64,000 nucleotides of DNA from Lineus longissimus (Eukaryota; Nemertea; Pilidiophora; Heteronemertea; Lineidae), in NCBI RefSeq assembly GCF_910592395.1, contig NC_088326.1, positions 4,657,001 to 4,721,000 on the forward strand, in the 5' to 3' direction. The notes under the pieces were generated by a model, which worked only from the letters and a program-made list of their open reading frames with translations, was not told where the DNA came from and made no database searches. A program made the translations under genes and the position numbers. This document shows, in pieces, positions 1-11,800 of the stretch. Positions within the stretch are counted from its first letter, which is position 1. Every line of letters starts with the position of its first letter.

Positions 1-1205
1 TCCTGAACGCCTGAAAAATCTCTAGTCTGCTACGAACGGCATCGGCGAACGCGACTTGCCGCCACTTGCCGCAACTAAACGCCAAATATCTAACATGTTT
101 GATTTTTGACGCGTGTCGCCGCGTTTGAAGGCAAGAAGAAGCCAGGTGTGCTACGGATTGCCGCCTGACTTGGCGTCGGCGGGGAGGCTGTGGCCAATCA
201 GCTTGCGTCTTGATGTCACATGATTTCGCGCTGCATGGCCCAGGATGAGTTAAAGTGGCGGAAAAGACGCTACTGGACGCCAATTCTGGGCAGATGTGCT
301 CTGACCGGGATCCACTGGCCGCAAACTTTGGCGTCGAGAGGCGTCAGCCGAACGCTTCTTGTCGCCAAAGTTGGCGGCTAGTGTGTTGCGGGCTTTATGG
401 ATAAAAGAAGAACTTGGATTCCACGTGAGATTATCTGCGTGTTGTGTTACCGTCAGCCAACTCGGGTAATGCCTGATGAACTCGGGACATGGTCAAGTCA
501 TCTCATACCTGTTTCATCATAGCGGGGATGGATGATGATCTTCTCGGCGTCTATGTTCCACTGTTGCCATTCTTTCTTCTTGAGGATCTTGCCGATGACA
601 TGCATGAAGTAGTTAGCTAGGCTCGGCTGAAAGTGAGAATATCTTTACCATGAACAGTATGGACAGTAGAGCGTAAATTGTGTAGCAGATTTGGGCACTT
701 AACACCAAACCATTGCGAACAAATTGTCTGTGGTGCGACACTCAGTGCACTCTCAAATTGACTGGTGACTGTGTGAGACTTTACAGACGTATTATGAGCC
801 CGTCTGCTCGACAAGTGACGTATTTATGATAAATGCTACGGCGAGTATAGGTTGATTGGCGAGGATTATGGCAAAATGTGGAAATGTTCAGAATGCCAGT
901 TTACCTACCCTGCGGGTGACCGCTCCCAGTCTTGCTTCCCAATATCGTGGGTTCTGGTTCTTGGTTCTATAAGAAAAGATGAAATGATGACCTGCAGTGT
1001 GACCTTTTACACAGGTGTCGTACCCGTCAGATGACTGGCTGAGGTCCATGTACGACATGGCACGGTGTACAAAACAAGTGTTCTATGAGCCTTGTTGAAT
1101 GCCACGATTGCTTTCGGATAGCCTGCAATAAATTGGTGCATCTTGGGCGAAGGTTGAAGTGCTCGCTGAACTACGGAGAGAGCTTTCTCTGAGGCGGGTA
1201 CTTAC
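1..1205. other. Intergenic, no gene recognised
   Basis: Positions 1-385 are GC-rich and rich in GCCGCC/GGCG motifs. They include two oppositely oriented copies of a 'gccgCaaactttggcg'-like word near 312 and 355, so they look like part of a decayed MITE, but no boundary could be fixed. From 386 to 1205 I see no coding exon, RNA gene or clear repeat. The next exon of the trypsin-like gene (minus strand) would be expected here or further left, and I could not find it. Confidence 0.4.
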
Positions 1206-2541
1206 CCTCGCTTGCCAAAGCAGTGAGCTGCAGTAATGATCCAGCGGTTACTCAGCACCGCCGCTCCACAATCATGAGTCGTATATGAAAACGTTATACC
1301 TAGGAAGGTAGTCTTGGGCACTTTCCCCTGCAGTGACACCAGCCATGGCCATTTGCCGTTCCTGAAGCCTTCCCCTCCGATGATTCTCTTAACTCTGTGC
1401 AGAACTGTGGAAAGAAGTATAAATATTTGACACGGAGGATAGCGCGGATCTCGGGGGAAATCACAGAAATTCTGCGCAGGCAAATTGACTCTGCACTCTC
1501 CTTCTGTTGTCTGTATATTCCGGATGGAGTGCATTTCATTCTTTAGGCTTCAGAATGTTTTGCTAACGCGTTACTTACAAATTAAGGTACCTCCTTATAA
1601 TGAAAGGGCTTTGGGAGGCTTGATGATTGAACTTGCTCGGCTCAGTCCAAGCTGTTGTTTATCATCTACTGTGGCAGCGCAGTAATGATTAATAATGTAA
1701 TGATTGGTAAGGTAAAGTCTGCTCGGCCTATAGGTCCGCGCCAATTACTGGAGCTTATCCCAGTTTCAATAGCGCTAAGTGACTTTTAGGAGAATTAACT
1801 CTCCCTGGATGGGATGCTAGTCCATCGCAGGATACCTCCCCAGTCCGACTGGTATTCAACACCTGGTTGCGGTGATGAAAGTAGGTTAAATTGAGTTTCC
1901 CAAGATCCAAAGCGAGCAGTCAGAGTCGGGAATCGAGTCGGGAATCGAACCCACGATCTCCGGATTGAGTCCGAGACCTTGACCACGAGACCACGCCGCT
2001 TCCCCGATTAATCAAAACATGTCCTATTTAATAATCGATTGTGCGTCAAGTGAAGCTCTCGAAATTGCCAAAATGACAATAATTATGACCTGTCGTGTCA
2101 CTCTATACCGTGTATGTTTGGATGAGACAAGTCCATGTTAGGTCACCTGTACAAGTGTTTGATGATGATATTTAGAGATGCGTTCCTCATAAGGCAGTTG
2201 TAGATCCTAATGGTGAAACCGGAAACAACTTTTATAAAAGAGGGAAAGCCATCGTAGGATAATGGCATTAGGTGTTTATCACCTTTATTAGTGCCCACAT
2301 ACTAGCAGCCAGAAGTCCTCCTTAGCTCCAAATAGCACCCTCCTGGTGGTCTATCGGTTAGTTTAGCTTAACTTCTCGACTGTTGCCAATATTGCAGCCG
2401 GCCCTTCCAGTTGATTTCGACCCAAGTAGCTAACATCGTCCCCATAGTGGAAGCATAACACGTACCTTGTTGGTCATCGTTCCAAGTCGAAACGCAGCCA
2501 CAAATTCCTAGGAGCACAAATACAACACGAAACAAAATCAT
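1206..2541 (-). CDS. Secreted trypsin-like serine protease (S1), 5' part, 2 exons
   Basis: Exon 1 is 2541-2466 and encodes a 25-residue start that reads as a signal peptide (MILFRVVFVLLGICGC...). It ends phase 1 at a GTACGT donor. Exon 2 is 1503-1206, after a 'caacag' acceptor that restores the frame, and it ends phase 2 at GTAAGT. Exon 2 holds a cysteine-containing propeptide, the activation site R-IIGGEG, the strand WPWLVSLQG and the catalytic-His motif ITAAHC. S1 proteases are cut before IIGG and use His/Asp/Ser. Only the His part is visible, because the Asp and Ser exons must lie beyond the left edge or are lost. The 962-bp intron contains a SINE. The joined exons keep one open frame, so this copy looks functional, in contrast to its relic at 47014. 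The product is presumably secreted and its substrate is unknown. Confidence 0.72.
1694..2005 (-). mobile_element. tRNA-derived SINE with 7-bp target duplication
   Basis: On the minus strand the element starts GGGGAAGCGGCGTGGTCTCG. It has a box-A-like stretch (TGGTCTCGTGG) and a perfect box B (GGTTCGATTCCC) about 40 bp further on, followed by a 230-bp unrelated body. The 7-bp sequence GATTAAT flanks it on both sides (1687-1693 and 2006-2012). It sits in intron 1 of the trypsin-like gene and is absent from the matching place in arm B (near 45480), so it inserted after the duplication or was lost there. Confidence 0.72.
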
Positions 2542-3935
2542 GCTGGTTCCGGAGCGAAACGATGATGATGGTCTGATCTGCTAATCCTTAAAACGTTTGA
2601 TGTTGAGAAACTCGAACAGACCTCTCAGCCAATTTGGAAATAGAGAGTGTTTACTCATCGATAGTTCATGACATGGCTCCACAGGTGATTACATAGAGAG
2701 ACAATACAAGTATCTATACAGGGTATATCAGAAAAAAGTAGACTGTCGAAAAAACTCATCATGAAATTAACATAGGGAGGAGTTTTGAAAAACTGGCTAC
2801 ACCCCTTTGTAAAGGGTGTGATTCTGCATCGAATTATACCAGTGTCATCATTAACACTTTACGATGCAATGAGCTGGGACAGTTTGAATTTTGAAAAATA
2901 AAAGTATGTTGCACATGGCAGTGCAAGGGTTAACATATGATCTGTCACCATGAACGACAAGTTCCATTGGTGTTTCACATGGATGCATTGATGTACATAA
3001 AACAACAAGTCAACATGATGTTATAAGCTAGCATGCTTTCTGACAGGGTCCAGGAGAAAAATAATTGTTCGTTGACCCCCCTAACATCGATACAACGATT
3101 TCACATTTCACAGACTATCATGCCAAACACAAGGGGTTAACGTTGTCAGTGAGCACTCTTCAAGCTCGTTTTGAGCTGACCTTTGGAGATAAACGCCGAT
3201 GATCAGAATGTGCACCTTTTTATACCCATGAATTATGAAATTTTGAGGCCAAACTTACCATAAGGTCAGCTCGAGTAACAATGTTCTTTGACACTACATG
3301 TACATGTATTTCATAGTTTGTTTCTCGTTGCCTGTCACGCCTTCCCAGGTCGAAAGTCCAAACATGGTTATCAGGTAATATTTTATTCGGTTTTGTGTGC
3401 ATATGAGCATGTTATGTACAATCTTGAATTTTGAAACGAAGTAGATATAACTGAATAAGTTATTTATTAAGAATCTCTCAAGAATGTGTTACTGCCAACG
3501 ATTCAACAGATTGATGTTAATCCAATAATCAATGTCTTGCTGAATTTATCAAACCTTGGTGTTTGTGTAACCCCTTACACTTGATCGATAACACCCACCG
3601 TGTGGGGTTGGGTTCAAAAAATTTAAATGATGGGTGAGTGGGAAACAACTTCAACTAAATGTTTATTAATAATAATGTACATACAACGAAGACATGTTTC
3701 ATGAGTCAGAACACCTAAAATATGAATAAAACCAGTACAATGTAAATAGGCCTATACGGCAAATCTATAAGCCACTGAGGGCGTGTAAATGCTTGCGCTC
3801 ACCTTACACGACATGAGCCTATCCTAAAAGCAAATAAGGCCAGGGCCTAGCTAATGCATTAACGCATGCATTACCTCGTGCATTGCATGCATGCATAGCA
3901 TGTAGAAATGAAATGAAGGGCGTATATACTTATGG
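2542..3935. other. Intergenic, no gene recognised
   Basis: AT-rich spacer between the trypsin-like gene and a MITE. A short 'tatacagggtatatcag' word near 2717 resembles a mariner-type terminus, but I found no partner end. Around 3850-3905 there is a run of GCATGC/TGCATT palindromic words. I see no splice-bounded exon or RNA gene here. Confidence 0.4.
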
Positions 3936-4117
3936 CCGGTGTAATATATGTGAGTGTTTCCCGTGTGTGAGTGTTTCCCCTCATTGTTTGGGAACGCTCA
4001 AAAATAGATTGACAAGTTTTTCTGTGTATCCCCCCTATTGAAAAGTCGTGGTCTCTCTAGCTGCCTATTGTTTGGAAACGCTGACACATGGGGAACAACC
4101 ACAGATGGTTACACCGG
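3936..4117. mobile_element. MITE with CCGGTGTAA termini
   Basis: A 182-bp element starting CCGGTGTAA and ending TTACACCGG. Its interior (TGTTTCCCCTCATTGTTT..., AAAAATAGATTGACAA..., GACACATGGGGAACAACC) recurs twice in the foldback at 44645-44950. It is non-coding. The family belongs to the CCGGTGT-ended group also seen at 19639, 42127 and 50640. Confidence 0.65.
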
Positions 4118-4119
4118 GT

Positions 4120-4599
4120 CTATTTGGCAAGCCGCTCGTCGAACAGGCATCTTTTTTTGTCCTGTTTGGAGAGCCGCTTGCCAAACAGCACTAAAAAGCC
4201 ACCCTGTTCGGCAAGCCGGAGAGGTTACAACATGTTGGCCAATCAGAGAGCAGTGACGTCATATTCGAATTTACATGCGCATATTTAACAATGGCCGACT
4301 TCCCGCTCTCGATTCAATTTCTGTTACTGAACTCGGGTTTTGGTCAATAATCCATGAAGAAGCATGTACATGTACATGACTGTATGGATTTACAAAAAAA
4401 GTCATAAACGTGATTTAACTGATAAGCATGTTAAATGCATTAGTGTGCATTTCTAAAGGCGTTTCACTGTAACTCCAGTGTTGCTGACCGTGTTGCCACG
4501 AATGATAATGAGCTCCTGGATGGTTGAATATGCATGAGTTCGGCTCTCCATCTGGGACAGAAAAAAGGCGCTGTTTGGTGAGCCGGGCTTGCCAAATAG
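4120..4599. mobile_element. TIR element (CTATTTGGCAAGCC ends)
   Basis: The left end CTATTTGGCAAGCCGCTC and the right end (reverse complement CTATTTGGCAAGCCCGGCTC) form imperfect terminal inverted repeats of about 30 bp around a 480-bp non-coding element. It lies directly next to the CCGGTGT MITE. The interior holds further copies of the CTGTTTGG/GGCAAGCCG words, so the ends are longer and degenerate. The class is not assigned. Confidence 0.5.
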
Positions 4600-5885
4600 T
4601 CTCTTCCTATACTTATATAACGATAAATAACTAATCATCCCTGCAACACCGATATTAGAAGGACCAGAGTGAAAGTAGAAATAAGTGGATCAAAATCCAA
4701 CCCTACATGATGGCCCAAGGCCAACCACAACAACTTCCCAACATCACTGCCCCTGGGCCTACACCGAAAACAAACACCTCTTAACTCGAAAACATGACTG
4801 TATGCCAAGTCAGACAGGCCACATAAACTTGTGCTATGGGAGACCTGCTATACAGGGAGCATGTTTGGGTCCTTTTAGACTAGGAGCACGGGGGTCAACC
4901 TAGCTGAAAATTTAACCAATTTCTGTGTGTGTCCTCAGCTCTGTACACACTGACAACATTTTCGGTAACATTTTTGGAAACATCTCGGCAACACACCTGG
5001 GCAACAAAAATTTGGCGCTGTATACACATGACAACATTCGACAACATGTTCGGCAACTTGTTATCCGAAGGACCCGAATAGCAAAATTTTGATCTGGTTA
5101 CATTTGTCAGGTGAGTATGTCAATTTGTATTTGCACAATCGATACCCTATATCAGTTGGGACATTACTTGAATAGTTTTGAGGTGTTTGCTTTGGCAGAA
5201 ACCGCAGCTGATAATACGCAAAATCTCGGAAGCGCCAATGTTCTGACCGCAGTCATTATTTGTATCTCGATCAGCGGTAAGCTAGGCAAGGCATACACTT
5301 ACAGCACGTTTTAAGATTGTGTATATAATCGTCGATTGTATACATGGCTGTTGATGACAAAGACACATTATCAGAACACTTGTTCGTGGTGCAGTAGAGA
5401 CGGCCGCCGGCTGCTGAAGCTATGGTAATAGCATTCCGCGAAGTTACTATTTATAGCTCACAAGGTCATTTGCATAAGAAATTGATGACGTTTTAGTCAC
5501 GTGACAGTCGGACATCGACACTTATTTCTACGCATTTGAGCTTATTTCAAAGTCAATTATCTTTGACCCTGCATTGTTTTTAGCATGAATGATACCATAG
5601 AGTCAGAGAAAGAAATATTCAGAACAATTATGTAGTATTTCCAACACTCGGACATGTGCCAGATTGAATCTAACTGCCCTAGTTAGAAAGCCTGAATCAA
5701 TTACGAAACCGCATGTTTGTCCGACATTGCCTGTAATTCAGCGATGGGGAAATAGAGGGCAGCAGCTGCAGTGACCTCATCTTCGCGGAATGCTATTAAG
5801 ATACATTTGTGAATACATTACATTATTATTTACGCCGCATATTAGGTTCCCTCAGGTTTGACTGATAATCGCCGTCCTTGCAGCG
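4600..5885. other. 3' flank of SLC23 copy A; possible small MITE at 5426-5798
   Basis: No gene is seen. TAATAGCATTCCGCGAAG at 5426 and its reverse complement ending at 5798 would bound a 373-bp non-coding TIR element. The 3' UTR of the SLC23 copy A gene should begin just left of 5886. No clean AATAAA polyadenylation signal is visible close to the stop. Confidence 0.4.
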
Positions 5886-8800
5886 TTAAACGTCACTAGA
5901 GTTTGCCCCTACAGGAGCTCTCACGACTTTCGCCAAACCATTCTGGCCTCTCTTCTTACTGCCCTTCCTCTTTCGACATTTTTTGAAAGGTGTCAAGGTT
6001 TCTGGGTCAAAGGTCGGCATGAATGGAATGTATCTGAAGAATTTTACGCTCCTAACCCAAGGCATGATATAGGGAAGATCGTAGACTCGTAAGCTTCCTT
6101 TGAGGTGATCCTCTTCTTGAGCATCTTCGTCAGTGCCACGAGCGGAGTTCAACATACCGCGTTCTCGAAGAGTGCCTATTAAGAAAGGGAAACCAGTGAT
6201 AGGAGTGTGACGACAGGAACAACCCTTCAGAAGAACACAACGGATATGGTTGGGACCATCCGGTCAGGGTGATGCGAGGACCGGTCAGTGAGCCATAGAT
6301 CAAGGTATTCTGCAAGCTTTAGTAAGCACTCACCTGGAACGAGGTTGTCAAGGAAACCCGCTGTCATGCCTCCGATAAAGAGGGCGTTGGACAGCAAGGC
6401 ATTGAGAAATAAATCGGCTTGGTCATTGCCTAGAAATAAAAAGAAATGACTGTACGTAGAGGGCCCACTTGGGGAGAATTATATAGAAAATACCTTTATT
6501 ACCGATACTAATGCTCTAAAGACTGTATGCGTAGTGTTATAGGTAACTGAGAAAGACTTAAGTAAGACACTTTTTGTACCATCGCTACTGATGAAAATGC
6601 ATGGAGGTAGCATGCTGCCCATACTCACCAGTTTCGAAAGAGTTTCCATGGCTAAGCCATGACGGTATCGCCAGACCGAGTGTCACCGAAAATCCTAAAA
6701 TAGACAGATTTCTGCTGGAGTTGAGATCCACGTGACTTAGATTGGACATCCCCGTCCCCACGACGAAAGCTAGCTGAGTGAATATTAGTCCACCGAGAAC
6801 AGGTTCAGGTATCATGGCCAATGCGGCACCGAGTTTACCTATCACTCCACACAGGACGAATATCAGTCCGCCTATTTGAAAGCACAGTCGACTTCCCACC
6901 TGAAAATGCAATAACCATTAGAGAACGATTGTCCTTCTTTGTGTACATTTTATTGGTAATTGTACGTAAAAAGGGGAGAGATGTTTACCTTTGTTATCGC
7001 AATGGCGCCGATATTGCTACAATAGGATGTCAGTGCGCCGCCTGAGCCGTACAAGCCACCTATTAGACATACAAAACCCTCCATGGCCAGTCCCCGGTTG
7101 ATCGCATGCAGGGGTGGTGGTGCCTCCTCACAGACTCTGGCACAGGCATAGTAGTCACCGACCGACTCGATCATAGAGCCAATGAAGATCACGAACATGA
7201 TGAGGAAGCCTGTCACACTCACGGTGGGAAGACCCCACTGACCTACATGGGCGAGAAAATGCAAATATAAGGTATATAAGCTAAACAAACCTTGGTGGAA
7301 ACCCATGCCGTTATGACGGCTGAGGAGATGAACGGGCCAACTATCTACCTCTGCACCCATGGTTATTACGGCTGAGGAGATGAACGGGCTAACCATCTAT
7401 CCCTGCACTCGTGGTTATTACGGCTGAGGAGATGAAAGGGCCAACTATCTACCTCTGCATGCATGGTTATTACGGCTGAGGAGATGAACGGGCCAACTAT
7501 CTATCCCTGCACCCATGGTTATCATCTCTAAAGAGATGAACTTTCATGATCTTTCCTAAACCCTTCCTACCTGGGTATGGTGCAAAGAACCACTTTGCCT
7601 GGTACAACCCGTCAAGAGCTGCATCAGTCCTTGCCGTGTAGGCATGATCACTCGGGTCATCCGTGATTGAACCAGTGGCCGTCATGATCAAACATACTAT
7701 CCACGAAATCAGCAGGCTCAGGAGAATCTGAAATTATTGTCTAAATCATTATTGAGGAGGTAAGGTTCCTCTCTCTCTCTCCATTAGCATAATAACTGTT
7801 TCAGTTTCAATTCAGTAGTGATTGTCTATGCAGAACAACGCTAGAACAAACAGGACTGGCTCCTCATTGACAGCGTCACAGTGAATAATACACGATCAGG
7901 TCTTAAACAGTCTAGCTCATACTAATATCAACACCTACAACTTATGATATCTTCTTAACAATTCTGACAAGGATGTCGCAAATGTTGTTGTCTGTATGAT
8001 CATGATGATTACAATAAAGTGCATTATTGTCTTTATTATGTAATCGTCAATTTACAAAAGGTCCCAAAAAACTGTTTTATTTCTTGAAAAAAAACACGAA
8101 AAAATCAATGGTGTTGTAGGACAGCAAAAATTAAGACTGCCTGGTGTGTTTTCATGTTGACATCTTACAACATGTACAATGGTTCAGAAACAACAGACTT
8201 TCCTGGTTGAATATCAACTTTGGATAATTCCCATTTGTCTAACACTGTCCTACTGCACTGTTAGCTCAGAACACGGCTACCCTCCCCAGGAAGGTGATGG
8301 GGTTGGTCACACACACTTATTTCCACAGAATTATACACTTCCAGCAAGATTGTCTTCAATGCTTGATGTAACAAGCCTCGTTTTTGTCGGCAGCGGTCAC
8401 GATTTCCTGATCGATTTGTGTCTCGCGCGAAAGAGTTGCATTTTGTTTAGCTGGGTGATCCGGGCCTGTCTATTCATGGATGTTGCTGCTGATTCCTTTA
8501 CCTTTACCCGCGCGCAGTTAGATGGATCTCTGCTTGATGTCACTGCACTGACATATGTGACTACTTACAGGGAATAGTTTAAATGAGGGTATCCAGACAA
8601 CATGAAAACGTCTCTTTTTGGACCAGCTAACCACGGGAGTTTTGAGTTCACGCATGAATATGGAGAAGATGACCAGTAGAGCAGTAGTCCTGGAATCAAG
8701 AGCATTCATCATTTAGGGTGAGTGTGGAGACGATGATCAGTAGAGCAGTAGTACTGGAATCAAGAGCATTCATCATTTAGGGTGAGTGTGGAGAAGATGA

Positions 8801-11800
8801 CCAGTAAACAGTAGTCCTGGAATTAAGAGCATTCATCATTTAGGGTGAGTGTGGAGAAGATGACCAGTAGAGCAGTAGTCCTGGAATCAAGAGCATTCAT
8901 CATTTAGGGTGAGTGTGGAGAAGATGACCAGTAGAGCAGTAGTCCTGGAATCAAGAGCATTCATCATTTAGGGTGAGTGTGGAGAAGATGACCAGTAGAG
9001 CAGTAGTCCTGGAATCAAGAGCATTCATCATTTAGGGTGAGTGTGGAGAAGATGACCAGTAGAGCAGTAGTCCTGGAATCAAGAGCATTCATCATTTAGG
9101 GTGAGTGTGGAGAAGATGACCAGTAGAGCAGTAGTCCTGGAATCAAGAGCATTCATCATTTAGGGTGAGTGTGGAGAAGATGACCAGTAGAGCAGTAGTC
9201 CTGGAATCAAGAGCATTCATCATTTAGGGTGAGTGTGGAGAAGATGACCAGTAGAGCAGTAGTCCTGGAATCAAGAGCATTCATCATTTAGGGTGAGTGT
9301 GGAGAAGATGACCAGTAGAGCAGTAGTCCTGGAATCAAGAGCATTCATCATTTAGGGTGAGTGTGGAGAAGATGACCAGTAGAGCAGTAGTCCTGGAATT
9401 AAGAGCATTTATCATTTAGGGTGAGTGTGGAGAAGATGACCAGTAGAGCAGTAGTCCTGGAATTAAGAGCATTTATCATTTAGGGTGAGTGTGGAGAAGA
9501 TGACCAGTAAACAGTAGTCCTGGAATCAAGAGCATTCATCATTTAGGGTGAGTGTGGAGAAGATGACCAGTAAACAGTAGTCCTGGAATTAAGAGCATTC
9601 ATCATTTAGGGTGAGTGTGGAGAAGATGACCAGTAGAGCAGTAGTCCTGGAATCAAGAGCATTCATCATTTAGGGTGAGTGTGGAGAAGATGACCAGTAA
9701 ACAGTAGTCCTGGAATCAAGAGCATTCATCATTTAGGGTGAGTGTGGAGAAGATGACCAGTAAACAGTAGTCCTGGAATTAAGAGCATTCATCATTTAGG
9801 GCGAGTGTGGAGAAGATGACCAAGTAAACAGTAGTCCTGGAATCAAGAGCATTCATCATTTACAGGGAATAATTGCAAACCCTCCGCCGCAATTTTGTAC
9901 TCTGAAATAACGGTTCTCCATCAGCTTGGAATGTTCAAGTTGTCAATGGCAGGGAAGTCTACCAATCATTCATTAACACCATGCGTGTAATGTCTGAGTT
10001 ACCAATGGCAGGGTAGTCTGTCTATATTCTTTCAACACTAAGCCGGCGCTGTTGCCACTAGTATTTTTGTATCTCTGTAGCATTACCCTCGACGACATCC
10101 CAGAGCTCAACTTACATTGCTCCGATTGCCCAATATTTCTGCATCAAGTCCGTGCCATATTGGAAGAGTGATAGACCAATAAGCATGATAACTGGCGTTA
10201 CCGTGATGGGCCCGACAAACCGCAGCAGTGTGTTGAGAATGCCTGATGCACCAAGAAGAAATTGTGCGAGGGACGCCATGATCATTGCACCTTGGAGCTG
10301 GAATAAATCACAATGCTGTGTTATGCCGAAATCCTGCTATTCTCGAATATTGAAACTGTACGTGTGTCGCGAGCCTACCTAAAATGTCGGTTTTGGGGGT
10401 CCAAAAGACGTCGGTGACCACGCCTAAAAAATCGGTAATTTTTTGTACCATATTGTCGGTCTGAAATTGAGTTGATTGCCGTAGCTACACACAGGACACT
10501 GGGTATTGGAAAAATATGGATTACAAAACACTGGACTGGACTGGAAAAGTCTGGACTGACAGTCATCACTCTCCACCGCCTGGAATGAATGAACTGGTGC
10601 CCTGTCCTAGCTCATTTTCCAATACCCCATCGGTGCTTAAAGTCATCATGGAGTCAAAATCTCCCTCCAAAGACAGATGATCCGAATTTTATAAGAATGC
10701 TTATTTGGAGCGGAAAGAAACGAAAAGGTTTGCGAACCAGGGATTCTTAAGTACTTGGATGTGTCTTAGCCAATATGTTTAGCTTGCTGGCAGGGGAAAA
10801 CGGACCACGGGAAAACCAGGCCGGCAAGTTACAAACAAGGCGCGATAAAGTCCCTTTTTCCGCCTTACGTCTCGTCGACTATTAGTACAAGTGCATATTT
10901 ACATTTTTAAGTTGTAGAGCAGGTTAAAGCTGTTCAAGATATTGTTTTCTTGTTGAAATCGCACAAAAAATAACGTAAAAAGCAGACGAACTGTCCTTGT
11001 CTGCCATCTTTGTTCTTGGTCTGTTCCCGCTGCACCAGCAGACGAGGGGATGTGGGATTTGGGAACAGGAGCGGTTCCCGAATGCGTTCTCGCGTGTTCG
11101 ACTCCTTCGAGAACACCGTTCTTGGTTCGAGAACGGGGAGTCGAATACACCCCAGTACACTGACATACATGCACATCTTTTCAATAGCTCCACGCGTCTT
11201 GCATGTCTTGTATGTGTAGGGCTGAGTAATGTACATGGACTACATGCATTATGGACTACATGCATAATGGACTACATTATGTATGACAATAACTCACAGC
11301 GTTCAGCGGCGGGCAGAAAATGCATGCTGCATACCGTCTGCAGACTGGGGGTTTTCTCATGAGTCAATAGAATCTAAGGTCTGGAATTAGGGGACCATAT
11401 CAGCAGTTGCTTTAAGCCAACTTCTGTATTAAAATTAAGATCTGGAATTAGGGGACCATCTCAACAGTTGCCATGTGATTTTCACACTAAAAAATAAGAG
11501 GCCATTTCAGGTATATGCCAAACGGTAGAACAAAGATTATCTAGGCCGTTGTGCAAACAGGCTTTGCGATACACCACGAGTTTGGGTGTAGGCCTAAATT
11601 CCTTTAACTGTGAACCAAGTGCATCCACTGGCACGCTACATGTATGTGTGACTCGCACGGATTTAGCACGTAGGGCCTACATGATGCTAATCAGCTAGGA
11701 TGTATCTTGTGACGAGGACTGTAGTAATAAACATTTGCCTGAAAAATTTTTTTATTTGGCCTAACAACACCTGTTTAGAATGTCAAAGAGGCCGGTATTT

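Noticed and set aside
2715-3000. Possible second mariner end (tatacagggtatatcag)
   Set aside because: No matching inverted end or transposase sequence within several kilobases.
10899-11362. Overlapping 90-121-codon frames on both strands
   Set aside because: All frames are open at once, without family motifs, inside a non-coding TIR element. Likely chance in GC-richer sequence.
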